A stretch of DNA of 52,106 nucleotides from a virus. The stretch spans positions 1-52,106 of the IMG/VR virus record IMGVR_UViG_3300009008_000053; one strand, given 5' to 3'. Both the position numbers and the translations under genes were made by a program. Under the pieces are notes generated by a model. It was not told the origin of the DNA. It searched no databases and worked only from the letters and a program-made list of their open reading frames with translations. Shown piece by piece: positions 1 through 8,410 of this stretch. The stretch's first letter is position 1. The number at the start of each line of letters is the position of its first letter.

Positions 1-500
1 TCCAATTCCGAGTCAAACCAGGGCTTGGGGATTTCCTCAAACGTCTTCCTGCTGATGAGTGACACCGCGAGGCTAATAAACGTAAGCTTATTCGTCTGAA
101 AGTCCTTCCGAATGTTATCGGGAGGGAACCAAAAGATCGGCTTCATCCTGTTCTGTGGAGTAGCCCCTGGTTGGATATTCTTGGGTGATCGATTCACAAC
201 GTGAGTCGCCGCAAAATCGGCTTTCGCCTCAAATAACCTGTCTAGAACCCCTTCCTTGAGGACTTGATCATCATCCACCCAGAATGAGTAGTCGGCCCAA
301 GTCCTTTTCACGAACTCTTCTGCTAGCCACTGTCTAGCTTTGTCTACAGTCTTCTCATGCGAAAAGATGAGTTCGAAACGCTTTATGTATTTACTATTCT
401 GGACTTCTCTGAGGATGGTTTCTACACACTTCGAAACAACCATCCCCCTAGAGGGGATTAACACGACCACACCGTATTTGTCTTTTGCACCCTTAGCCAT
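1..500 (-). CDS. Glycosyltransferase, GT-A type (partial, C-terminus beyond the left edge)
   Basis: Reading from an ATG at 500 down to the window edge gives 166 residues without a stop. The N-terminus GVVVLIPSRG is the first beta strand of GT-A (family 2-like) glycosyltransferases, and WVDDDQ at about residues 75-80 is the metal and nucleotide-sugar binding DxD motif. AGGAGAAGTT precedes the start, and the gene lies 8 bases downstream of the Mre11-Rad50 fusion, so the two are probably co-transcribed leftward. Such phage enzymes modify DNA bases, virion proteins or host surface glycans; the acceptor cannot be told from this fragment. Confidence 0.75.
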   Translation of the reverse strand, partial: MAKGAKDKYGVVVLIPSRGMVVSKCVETILREVQNSKYIKRFELIFSHEKTVDKARQWLAEEFVKRTWADYSFWVDDDQVLKEGVLDRLFEAKADFAATHVVNRSPKNIQPGATPQNRMKPIFWFPPDNIRKDFQTNKLTFISLAVSLISRKTFEEIPKPWFDSEL

Positions 501-508
501 AACTTCTC

Positions 509-3500
509 CTAACCTAACTGGCTTGCGCCGTTTTTCTTTGTGATACTGATCTCGTGATCGGCAATATCGTGTAGATCTCCCACATGGGAAATAATGAAAA
601 TATTGTCGAACATTCTCTTTATTTTATTGAACAGGTGTCTCATGGACTGGAGGTTGTCCTTGTCTAGAGAACCAAATCCCTCGTCAATTACCCATATCGT
701 AGGCTTGGGCAGGCGGCTGATCTTGATCAGTGCGGCTCTCAGTGCTAAGGAGGTTAACATCTTCTCCATACCTGAGGCAACATCGATCAGCCTCTCTTCC
801 CCATCTTCATAGGATAAGTAGACTTGCAGTGCCTTCTTATCAGTGACATCTGGGGTGATGAATACGCTGAAATCCACGATCCCAGACAGGATGTTATTAA
901 CTTCCATGTTAATCGAGGGTAGACTGTTGAGGATCGCCTGATACGGAATGCCATCCCTATGAGTGGCTTTCGCGTACACAGCCAGGGTGTCCCTGCGAGA
1001 GTTAAGGACATCGATACTGTTCAACAAGTCTATATGAGTTTCGAGTTGGCCCTCTATTGTCTTCTTTCTAACTTGCAGATCGATTAGATTTTCTTCGATA
1101 GAAGACAGCTCTCCGTTCTTACGGGCGATACCCTCTTCGATGCCCTCTATACTTTCACGGAGTTTGGTGTTTTGCTCGATGTTCTCCTTATTGCTGTCGT
1201 ACTTGTCAATAGCCTTGGTCCTCTCAGCTATGGACGTATGAAATCCAGTGATCTCACCTTCTAGGCTTCTAATTTCCTCCATGTACCCGACTTTACTTTC
1301 CATCAGAGAACTAATTAGATCGACCGATGCGTTGTAGAATCCAACCTGGAGTACAGCATCTTCCCAATCGATTTCGTCAAGATCAGTCTGAAGGTTTTGG
1401 TGTCTGGTCTGCTCTACGAGTAGTTCTTTTCTTTTTTCCTCTAAACGCTCTTTGTTCTCCCTTGCCTTTGAATATAGGGGGCAGATATTACATACCCCCT
1501 CCGAAAAGGGAATGTCTTCGTCTTTTTCTTCTAAAAGAGAAAGTATCTCCTGGATAGACTCTATCTTAGTCCAGTTTTCCTTGCTATCTTCCAGTAATTT
1601 GTTGTTCCTGCTGATGGTCTGCTGATGGGCATCGACATCGATGTTATCCCTAATCTCAGTCTGCTCCCTAAGCTGCTTTTCGGTGTCCTCCAGATTACGC
1701 TTTACGGATGATAAATTCCCAGACAGTCTAACAACTTCGTTCGTGTCTCGCGAACGATTCTTTTCTGCAAGTTCCCTAAAGTTAGGTTCAAAAGTAAACT
1801 CTGGCTTTAGCCTAGCAGCGAGGTTGCTTTTGTGTTTCTCGTTCAAATCAATGTCTGTTAGGAGAAGATCCTTGGCGGTGAGGAAATCTTCAATACTGTC
1901 CGACACGTTCGAAAGTACCTCAGCACTCCCCTCTACTTCTCCTTCTAACATAAGGTTTGACTCAGTTATTCTGATTTCCTGGCTAATTCCGTTAAGCTCG
2001 TCCTTAGCCAGATTGTATTTCTCTTCCAGGAAGTCCAGCCCCAGGAACCTAATCAGTGTGTCCTTGCGATCCGTGGCCTGAGTGTTGATGAAAGCTTCGA
2101 TGTCGCCTTGTGCGGAGAACGACGTCAGTAGGAAATCATTGACGCTTCCAAAGTAGCTCTCGATGATTTTGTCGGTTTCCTTCTTATCGACTCCGTTTAG
2201 GGCCACCCACTTCCCATCTTTCATTACCTCAAAATCAACAGATCCCGTGGCACGAGTTACCTTCGGACCACTGGTAATCTTCAGCTTGACATTGATCAGT
2301 CTAGCTTTACGCTTGATCCTGTACAGCTTCTCGTGAAGATTTAGAAACACAGTGGACGAACACGAGCGAGTCCCCTTCCGAATAATCTCGCGGACATTCT
2401 TAGTCCTGGACACACTACCATACACAGAATACAGGAAGCTCTCCACCAATGCACTCTTTCCAGTGGCGTTGGGAGCAAAGATCCCCGTGATCCCCTTCTC
2501 ATCGAAATCCAGTCTGTTGCCCTTCCCGTAGGAGAACAGGTTATCAAATTCTAGATACGCGGGGCTCCATATGTTGTTGGCATTGACGTGGGGCTCTATT
2601 CTCTGGTTTAAATCGTTGTCGTAAACAATCAGATCGGAGATCTGATCTTCGTTTAAGTTTTCGGATTGGCCGATAGACTGAAGAGAAGTCCCCACAAACT
2701 CGTTAAGGTCAAAGCCTTCGGTGCCAATACTTCCAGTTTCCAGAGAAAGGTCGTCATCGGGAGGAATACTGATGACCGTAAGGGAAGAAGGGTTATACTT
2801 TTCCCTTAGGGCGCTTTGAATCTCTCCGAACTTTTCTCCAGTGATGTCGTTTGATTCCATCTGCCACAGTACCCTAAGGTCCAAGTGCTTGGCTTCGAAA
2901 TCTAGATCTGGAAGCTCCGTCCCTTCCTTCAAACGGATAGTGTGATACACATGGTCGTTTTCAATCTGAATGAAACGTTTAGTTAGAGTGTCGGTATCCC
3001 ATAGGAGATACCCCTTCTCCTTTTCTTCCCCGAAGTTCTGCTGGATAAGGGAACCTGAGTACGCACGGGTGGCGTTCCCGTCAAGGTCCTGGCGAGTGTG
3101 GATGTCGCCAAGCATTACAATATCGTAGTCTTTGAAATGCTTTGCTGTGTAGTCACCTCTGGTGAAAACGAACCCATCCTTGGTACGGGATCCCTCCAAC
3201 ATGCCATGGGCTACGGCAACTACACAGTGCATGTTATCGAAAGGACGGTCGGCTTCAACATCAAATACATGGTCTAGGTGCGCAAGATGATGGAAATCTA
3301 CTCTAATATCTTCCTTGTAGACTGAAGTTGGAGTATCAATTAGGTGTACATGGGGGAATACACCCTTAATTTCAAACACAGGGGTAAGAGCATCTATTTT
3401 TTCAGTGTTTTTAACATTGAAGTCGTGGTTGCCTGGAAGAACATACGTTTCAGCAATAAGTCCTAGCCCTTCAAAAAATTCGTTAACCAAGATCATAAGT

Positions 3501-3664
3501 TCTGGAGTAAGATCAGTTTTGGAATGTACTACATCCCCTGCTGCTATGATGAGATCAGGTTTTTCTTCCCTGAGGGATGTAAACAACTTTTTAAACACCT
3601 GACGATATTCGTCATGTCTGGATGAAAGTCGTATGTGAATGTCTGCCAGATGCGCTATTTTCAC
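509..3664 (-). CDS. Mre11-Rad50 (SbcD-SbcC, T4 gp47-gp46) single-chain recombination nuclease
   Basis: 1051 residues combine two proteins that are normally separate. Residues 1 to about 250 are a calcineurin-like phosphoesterase: HLADIH, AAGDVVHSK near 44, LPGNHD near 78, then later histidines. From about 370 there is an SMC-type ATPase: Walker A APNATGKS near 398, a long charged region of coiled-coil character with a zinc-hook CNIC near 726, and Walker B PTIWVIDEGFGSLD near 990. The family resects double-strand ends for recombination-dependent replication; T4 uses gp46 and gp47. ATG at 3664 follows a good Shine-Dalgarno. The zinc hook implies dimerisation as in bacterial SbcC. Confidence 0.9.
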   Translation of the reverse strand: MKIAHLADIHIRLSSRHDEYRQVFKKLFTSLREEKPDLIIAAGDVVHSKTDLTPELMILVNEFFEGLGLIAETYVLPGNHDFNVKNTEKIDALTPVFEIKGVFPHVHLIDTPTSVYKEDIRVDFHHLAHLDHVFDVEADRPFDNMHCVVAVAHGMLEGSRTKDGFVFTRGDYTAKHFKDYDIVMLGDIHTRQDLDGNATRAYSGSLIQQNFGEEKEKGYLLWDTDTLTKRFIQIENDHVYHTIRLKEGTELPDLDFEAKHLDLRVLWQMESNDITGEKFGEIQSALREKYNPSSLTVISIPPDDDLSLETGSIGTEGFDLNEFVGTSLQSIGQSENLNEDQISDLIVYDNDLNQRIEPHVNANNIWSPAYLEFDNLFSYGKGNRLDFDEKGITGIFAPNATGKSALVESFLYSVYGSVSRTKNVREIIRKGTRSCSSTVFLNLHEKLYRIKRKARLINVKLKITSGPKVTRATGSVDFEVMKDGKWVALNGVDKKETDKIIESYFGSVNDFLLTSFSAQGDIEAFINTQATDRKDTLIRFLGLDFLEEKYNLAKDELNGISQEIRITESNLMLEGEVEGSAEVLSNVSDSIEDFLTAKDLLLTDIDLNEKHKSNLAARLKPEFTFEPNFRELAEKNRSRDTNEVVRLSGNLSSVKRNLEDTEKQLREQTEIRDNIDVDAHQQTISRNNKLLEDSKENWTKIESIQEILSLLEEKDEDIPFSEGVCNICPLYSKARENKERLEEKRKELLVEQTRHQNLQTDLDEIDWEDAVLQVGFYNASVDLISSLMESKVGYMEEIRSLEGEITGFHTSIAERTKAIDKYDSNKENIEQNTKLRESIEGIEEGIARKNGELSSIEENLIDLQVRKKTIEGQLETHIDLLNSIDVLNSRRDTLAVYAKATHRDGIPYQAILNSLPSINMEVNNILSGIVDFSVFITPDVTDKKALQVYLSYEDGEERLIDVASGMEKMLTSLALRAALIKISRLPKPTIWVIDEGFGSLDKDNLQSMRHLFNKIKRMFDNIFIISHVGDLHDIADHEISITKKNGASQLG

Positions 3665-3810
3665 TTTTTCTCCTTTTAATTTTATTTACTAAAATAATAA
3701 CTTTTTGTTTTTTTTATTATTGAAAAACAAAAAAAAGAAAAATCTTCTTTTAAAACGTTTTTAAAAAATTTTAAAATAAAAGTATATTTTTGGTAAATAG
3801 AGGGATGGTC
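3665..3810. promoter_or_regulatory. Very AT-rich divergent intergenic region
   Basis: About 145 bases of long A and T runs separate the leftward nuclease gene from the rightward sigma gene, so it should hold divergent promoters. I see no TTGACA/TATAAT pair. TATATTTTTGGTAAATA at 3783-3799 is the only stretch resembling a T4 late TATAAATA element, and only loosely. An imperfect inverted repeat of T and A runs lies around 3700-3740. The Shine-Dalgarno AGGAGAAAAAG of the nuclease gene lies at its left end. Confidence 0.5.
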
Positions 3811-4515
3811 ATGGCTGCAAAAAAGAATCGAATTTATTTTAATAAGGACACTGAAAATGCTGTCGTTAAGTACAACACCTTAGAGAAAAGTCCTGAACGA
3901 AGAAGATTGTACACTACTAGTATAAGGGGTCCTCTTCGTCAGTTAATAGAAGCCGTGATACACAGATACAAGTATTATAACACAGGGATAGAGTTTAGGA
4001 CATTGGTGGATGACTGTGAGGGGTTTCTCATTCTTCAGTTTCCGAAAGTAAACATCGAAAAAGGAAAGGTTTTCTCCTATCTTACCGTAGTACTTAGAAA
4101 TTACCTTACCGCCCAATCGAAACGTAACCAAAAAAACAACCAGCGAACGACAGATATCGACGATGATTGGTATGTCAACGATAACCTAGAAGTCAACTAT
4201 GAGTTGAGAGAAAAAAGCAAAGATGTGATCGATCTTTTGGTTAATTCGCATGACACGTCACTATTTATTACTGAACTAGTTGAGACAGTCCAAGACAGAA
4301 TAGCTATGGGATATCCCCCCTATACTCCTAAAGATATAACGGTTTTTGAAGCTTTGGTGTTGGTTCTAGAGCACAAGGATATCTTAGAGATTCTGACGAA
4401 GAAATATCTCCTGTATATTCTAAGAGAGATAACTGGATACAAAACCAAAGCTATCAGTTCCTCTCTTAAAAAACTACACGAGGATTATCATGACCTTAAA
4501 GAAAAACATCTCTAA
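3811..4515 (+). CDS. Late-transcription sigma factor, T4 gp55-like
   Basis: The protein is 234 residues from ATG 3811, chosen because AGAGGG sits 6 bases upstream; an in-frame TTG at 3790 and ATG at 3805 have no usable site. It resembles divergent phage sigma factors of the gp55 group: a helical, basic protein with a segment like sigma region 2 (FLILQFPKVNIEKGKVFSYL, then VVLRNYLTAQSKRNQK), matching the conserved pattern in which the polypeptide passes into a region contacting RNA polymerase and the late promoter. gp55 has no region 4 and needs a partner; a candidate is at 30866. It heads the structural gene block, as expected for a late regulator. Confidence 0.65.
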   Translation: MAAKKNRIYFNKDTENAVVKYNTLEKSPERRRLYTTSIRGPLRQLIEAVIHRYKYYNTGIEFRTLVDDCEGFLILQFPKVNIEKGKVFSYLTVVLRNYLTAQSKRNQKNNQRTTDIDDDWYVNDNLEVNYELREKSKDVIDLLVNSHDTSLFITELVETVQDRIAMGYPPYTPKDITVFEALVLVLEHKDILEILTKKYLLYILREITGYKTKAISSSLKKLHEDYHDLKEKHL

Positions 4516-4846
4516 TATGGATCAAAAGCAACTTTTGGAGTACCTCGATTCTCTCCACAGGAACATCGAGATAGAGAGAAAGTTAGCCATTGACGCTGCT
4601 GAGATCCTACTGCGTGGGGACTTGACGAATCTCGATGCCGATACTGAATTAGTTCTGGCGGGGAAGACGGCTGCAGATTTCCTTAAGGAAGCTGGTGCCG
4701 CTTCATCCAGAATGTTAAAGATAGCTGAGATTAAGATGAAGCTGGTCCTAGACGGAAGTAAGAAGACAGAAGAAAAGCCAGCTTTATTGACAGAAGATGA
4801 TAAGAAAGTAATCGTCAACGAAGTTATTGAACAGCAGGCTGAATAG
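4490..4846 (+). CDS. Hypothetical helical protein, 118 aa
   Basis: ATG 4490 follows GAGG by 6 bases inside the end of the sigma gene, so translation is probably coupled. The predicted protein is almost entirely helical and charged (MDQKQLLEYLDSLHRNIEI, later KTEEKPALLTEDDKKVI), with no motif I recognise. A second ATG at 4517 has no ribosome site. Its position between the late sigma factor and the baseplate hub gene is compatible with a small regulator or assembly factor, but nothing in the sequence decides this. Confidence 0.7.
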   Translation: MTLKKNISNMDQKQLLEYLDSLHRNIEIERKLAIDAAEILLRGDLTNLDADTELVLAGKTAADFLKEAGAASSRMLKIAEIKMKLVLDGSKKTEEKPALLTEDDKKVIVNEVIEQQAE

Positions 4847-4847
4847 T

Positions 4848-5696
4848 ATGCCCAGAAGAAACATGGATCACGTAATCGATTCGTCTAGGGTTATCACTGA
4901 TATGGTATCGGATTTCATGTCAGACCAAAAGGACCCATACAAGCCCACGTTGGTTCTATATAAGGGAACTGTCGTCGATAACGATGACGAAGAGAACAGA
5001 GGAAGAATTAAGATTAGGCTACTCCATTTCGATGACGGAGTATCCGATGACCATTTAGACTGGTACACTCCTATCAGTAATACGGTAGTACTATACTTAC
5101 CCTCTAAAGGTGACACAGTGTATACCCTATACGAGGATATAAAGAATAGGAGAGGTGGTTCGTGGCTACACTCTCTCATCAAAAAGGATGAATGGCCAGA
5201 ACATGTTACGGATCAAAAAGTTCTGATAAGAGTAAAGGGGTCGGACAACACGGCGTGGTACATGGAAGCCGATGAGTCTACTACTAAGCTTATATCGAAT
5301 CAGACTTTTATTGGGAATGAAAACATGGATCTAAGAACATACATTAATTCCCATTTAGAAGAAATGAACGAACAAATAAAAGCTATGGCCTATCGAATCG
5401 AAACAATCGTGGCAGCGAATACAGCAGCAATTAACGCTGTTGTTCCCGTTGTTGCGGCGTCCGTAGGAGCTTCTGGAGGGGGGTCTGGGTCTGGACATAC
5501 TCATGCGGTCCTTCCCGCAGGTGGCGCTACTGGCCCTCCCGTAACTCCTCCGAGTAGTTCTATACCATCAGGAGGAATAGGGAAACTACCGCTTCCAAAT
5601 CTGAACAGTTTAATATCTGAGATGAACAGTAGAGTAGAGGAACTTAAAGAAAAATTGGATCTATTTCTAAGCGATAACGGAGAACCCTATGCCTAG
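4848..5696 (+). CDS. Baseplate hub or spike OB-fold protein, gp5 N-terminal-like
   Basis: 282 residues from ATG 4848. Residues of about 20-110 fit the OB fold found at the N-terminus of T4 gp5 and VgrG: GTVVDNDDEENRGRIKIRL, then DWYTPISNTVVLYLPSKGD. There is no lysozyme domain. A helical stretch near 165-200 leads into a Gly/Ser/Pro-rich linker containing GGGSGSGHTH and a C-terminal coiled-coil-like helix. It probably forms part of the central hub under the tail tube. A TTG 21 bases upstream is in frame but lacks a site. Its stop overlaps the next start. Confidence 0.7.
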   Translation: MPRRNMDHVIDSSRVITDMVSDFMSDQKDPYKPTLVLYKGTVVDNDDEENRGRIKIRLLHFDDGVSDDHLDWYTPISNTVVLYLPSKGDTVYTLYEDIKNRRGGSWLHSLIKKDEWPEHVTDQKVLIRVKGSDNTAWYMEADESTTKLISNQTFIGNENMDLRTYINSHLEEMNEQIKAMAYRIETIVAANTAAINAVVPVVAASVGASGGGSGSGHTHAVLPAGGATGPPVTPPSSSIPSGGIGKLPLPNLNSLISEMNSRVEELKEKLDLFLSDNGEPYA

Positions 5697-6048
5697 TCCT
5701 ATATCTGGTGGTAGCATAACAAGTGGTGGCGTAGTGACAGTTGTAGCGACCGCGACCCCAGGAACAGTAGTACATGTTGCAACACCGCTTTCGACTGTAT
5801 GGGATGAGGTATACTTGTATGCGTATAGTACGGCGGGAGCCGCCGCCGCATCTGTGGGAACTGATTTAACCATAGAATGGGGTGGAGTGGATGCGTCTAA
5901 TCAGATGGTCATAAACATCGAGCCATCCAACGGACCCTTCCTTGTTGCGGCAGGGTTGCTTATTAACAACGCAAACGTCATTAGAGCGTATGCTGAAACG
6001 GCAAATGTGATCAACATCCACGGGATGGTATATCGCGATGGCGAATAA
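5689..6048 (+). CDS. Small beta-rich virion protein, 119 aa
   Basis: The ATG overlaps the end of the OB-fold gene by 8 bases. The sequence is hydrophobic and rich in Gly, Ala, Val and Thr with alternating polarity (GGVVTVVATATPG, later NVIRAYAETANVINIHG), typical of a beta-sandwich decoration, fibre-tip or spike protein. It contains one DASN motif shared with several neighbouring tail proteins. I do not recognise a family. Position between hub and fibre genes suggests a baseplate or tail component. Confidence 0.6.
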   Translation: MPSPISGGSITSGGVVTVVATATPGTVVHVATPLSTVWDEVYLYAYSTAGAAAASVGTDLTIEWGGVDASNQMVINIEPSNGPFLVAAGLLINNANVIRAYAETANVINIHGMVYRDGE

Positions 6049-7834
6049 AGATCTTCGAAGCTTTGTTCACTACCTTTGGGGAGAAGTTAGAAAACTACTC
6101 TCTAGAATTTCCGCTGTGTATACTGGCAGTGATAACCACTACGGTAATACCTTCGACGTGATAGACTTTACCACTGAACTTACAGATCCCGATCATCTTG
6201 AGGGAAGAATATTTTGGGACGACGAACATAAAGCTCTCTCCGTATATAACGACAAAAACGACGTAACCATGAATCTCGGCCAGGAAACATGGATGCGAGT
6301 TGTTAATAAATCTGGGTCAGACATTCCTGATGGGAAGGTCATATACATTGATGGGGGACAGGCCCACCTTCCTACCATCAATTTAGCAAAAGCGGATGCT
6401 TCTAACACAGCAGTTGTATTCGGGTTTACTACACACAATATCTCAAACAATAACACGGGGTATGTTACTAATTTTGGTACTCTCCATGGCTTGGACACCT
6501 CAAACTATTCTGATGGAGACACCTTGTGGCTATCAGATACTATGGCAGGTGAACATACTGGTACGGTTCCTATAGCCCCTAGCCATAGAGTTCCTTTAGG
6601 GTGGGTTCTTAACGCGCACCAGAATGAGGGCATGATTTTTGTTAAGCCCGCCTGTTCTCACGAGATTAGCGACAACGCTGATGTGAACGGAACTCTCCCT
6701 GTTAGTGGGTCTATTCTCACGTGGGACGCCACCAATGAGTATTATGATGCCACTAATATAAACAATGCTATATCAGCAGCGGACATCACGGAGTTCTCTG
6801 ACAACCAACTTAAAATATACGATGCAGATGATAACACCAGAAACATCACATTTGATGCGTCGAACATAACAACGGGGAATACACACACTATTGCAATGGC
6901 CGATGGGTACGTAAATTTACAAACCCTTATGGGTTTGACTCCTAGCGGTGTTGTGGTCACCGATGCTAGTGGATTTCTAGACATGAGTTCTACGATTAGT
7001 CTTGCTGAACTTGGATACCTGAATGGGGTTTCATCGTCCATCCAAACTCAGATTAACACTAAAGTTACCATTGGTGGTGGGTCGTGGCTTGGTGGTCGTG
7101 CAACATATACAGATTCTCTAGAGCGACTTTTCGAATCCGCAACTACCTCTACAGAGCTTGGGTACGTATCTGGTGTGACGAGTTCTATCCAAACTCAATT
7201 TAATAATATAACGGGGGATATTAGCAACAATTATGCTGCCAAGGACGCCGCTTTTGCTGGAGATAAGGTAGTTGTAAGTCAAAGCGATGGCGAGATTGCG
7301 GAAGCTACCACTACAAAAAATGAAGTAGAATATTTACAAAATACCCATTCTAACTCCCATTTAAAGACTATTGATGGCAGTAATATGGGGTGGTATGATA
7401 CCAGCGAAGGCCAGGGGGGATACACATTCCCAGGCCACCAATGTTTCTACCAGGATGTGCATCTATATGATACTGGTACGGGAGTTCTTGCGGGTCAATT
7501 ACTGCGATGGAGCGAAGATGCTGCTCATCGCCCAGGTGGGAAAGTTGTAAAGAAAAACACAGCAGCAGGAGATAGGTGGCCTTGTGGTGTAGCCTTAGAG
7601 GATGGTAGTAACGGTGACGCAATAAAAATGTGTGTACACGGGTATGTTGACGTTAGGTCAACTAATAATTCCACTGGAATGGGGTTATATTATCAAGTAG
7701 ACAACGGCGGGTCACCAGAAAAGGTTGAATTTGGAGGTGCCACTCAACAAGTTGGGATATCTGTAACGGTTTCGGGTACTGGTGGATACTCTGCTGGGTG
7801 GGTACGATTAAACTTTAACCCGAATATGAGGTAA
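6038..7834 (+). CDS. Tail fibre or baseplate-associated structural protein, 598 aa
   Basis: The start overlaps the previous gene by 11 bases. The N-terminal 60 residues (LRSFVHYLWGEVRKLLSRI) are helical and probably attach to the baseplate. The middle has a segment common to phage tail fibres (NKSGSDIPDGKVIYIDGG, near 89-106). A tandem fibre-type repeat follows: ELGYLNGVSSSIQTQINTK and ELGYVSGVTSSIQTQFNN, about 50 residues apart, typical of trimeric fibre shafts. Four [DE]A[ST]N motifs occur. The C-terminal 150 residues are Gly- and Tyr-rich beta and may form the tip. Confidence 0.7.
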   Translation: MANKDLRSFVHYLWGEVRKLLSRISAVYTGSDNHYGNTFDVIDFTTELTDPDHLEGRIFWDDEHKALSVYNDKNDVTMNLGQETWMRVVNKSGSDIPDGKVIYIDGGQAHLPTINLAKADASNTAVVFGFTTHNISNNNTGYVTNFGTLHGLDTSNYSDGDTLWLSDTMAGEHTGTVPIAPSHRVPLGWVLNAHQNEGMIFVKPACSHEISDNADVNGTLPVSGSILTWDATNEYYDATNINNAISAADITEFSDNQLKIYDADDNTRNITFDASNITTGNTHTIAMADGYVNLQTLMGLTPSGVVVTDASGFLDMSSTISLAELGYLNGVSSSIQTQINTKVTIGGGSWLGGRATYTDSLERLFESATTSTELGYVSGVTSSIQTQFNNITGDISNNYAAKDAAFAGDKVVVSQSDGEIAEATTTKNEVEYLQNTHSNSHLKTIDGSNMGWYDTSEGQGGYTFPGHQCFYQDVHLYDTGTGVLAGQLLRWSEDAAHRPGGKVVKKNTAAGDRWPCGVALEDGSNGDAIKMCVHGYVDVRSTNNSTGMGLYYQVDNGGSPEKVEFGGATQQVGISVTVSGTGGYSAGWVRLNFNPNMR

Positions 7835-7838
7835 GAAT

Positions 7839-8018
7839 ATGGCAGGCGAAGTTGAGCTTAATGCTCTTTTAACGTTAGTTCAAAATGCACTTGAGGGGAA
7901 AAGAATAGACAATGTTAGTTGGGACCCTCTAAATCAAAGATTTACAATTGGACTTAACACGAGAGTTACATTTTTTGTGGGAATAGAAGACATGATTATT
8001 TCTATTATGGAGGCGTAG
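7839..8018 (+). CDS. Small hypothetical protein, 59 aa
   Basis: ATG 7839 to TAG 8018 encodes 59 residues starting MAGEVELNALLTLVQNALEG and ending VGIEDMIISIMEA. It fills the only gap between the fibre gene and the gp25 gene, in the same orientation, with 4 bases before it and 1 base after it. The gp25 ribosome site GGAGGCGTAGG lies in its last codons. No family is recognised; it is probably a small baseplate or fibre-associated protein. Confidence 0.65.
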   Translation: MAGEVELNALLTLVQNALEGKRIDNVSWDPLNQRFTIGLNTRVTFFVGIEDMIISIMEA

Positions 8019-8019
8019 G

Positions 8020-8409
8020 ATGCCTGAAGTACAGAAAACCGTACTACATAAGAAAAAGAACTTTCTAACTTGGCCTTTAACAGATGGACTAAAGTTAGAG
8101 GATGATTACACAGTAATAATTAAAAATAAACTAAAGATGTTGTTGGCTACCATGTTCAACGAGCGTGGAGGGAACCTGTTCTATGGGACGGGCCTATGGA
8201 CCCACGTGTTCAGTCAGTTCACTGATGCAGAGCTTATGCAGGTGGAAACGGATGTGTCTAGGGCAGTTCGAACATGGCTTCCAGAGATAGAGATAAAAGA
8301 GATCGGTGCCGATGTTGCGGATTTAGACTCAAATCAGATAACTATCAGTATCTATTACTCGTTACCTTCCTTCAATGATGAAGAAGACGTTTTAATCATA
8401 GGAGTATAA
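8020..8409 (+). CDS. Baseplate wedge protein, gp25 (GPW/gp25 family)
   Basis: 129 residues, the usual size of T4 gp25 (132). The family pattern is visible: a segment near 28-65 (YTVIIKNKLKMLLATMFNERGG) carries the conserved start of gp25/gpW domains, followed by helix and closing strands ending near LPEIEIKEI and NQITISIYYSL. gp25 anchors the sheath to the wedge and sits next to gp6, which is exactly the neighbour here (2-base spacing). The ribosome site is GGAGGCG. Confidence 0.85.
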   Translation: MPEVQKTVLHKKKNFLTWPLTDGLKLEDDYTVIIKNKLKMLLATMFNERGGNLFYGTGLWTHVFSQFTDAELMQVETDVSRAVRTWLPEIEIKEIGADVADLDSNQITISIYYSLPSFNDEEDVLIIGV

Positions 8410-8410
8410 A

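Noticed and set aside
1641-2081. 146-codon plus-strand frame inside the nuclease gene
   Set aside because: Ser/Arg/Leu-rich shadow translation opposite the coiled-coil region; no start site.
3700-3740. Bidirectional terminator from the A and T runs
   Set aside because: The inverted repeat has almost no G-C pairs and lies between divergent genes, where a terminator is not expected.
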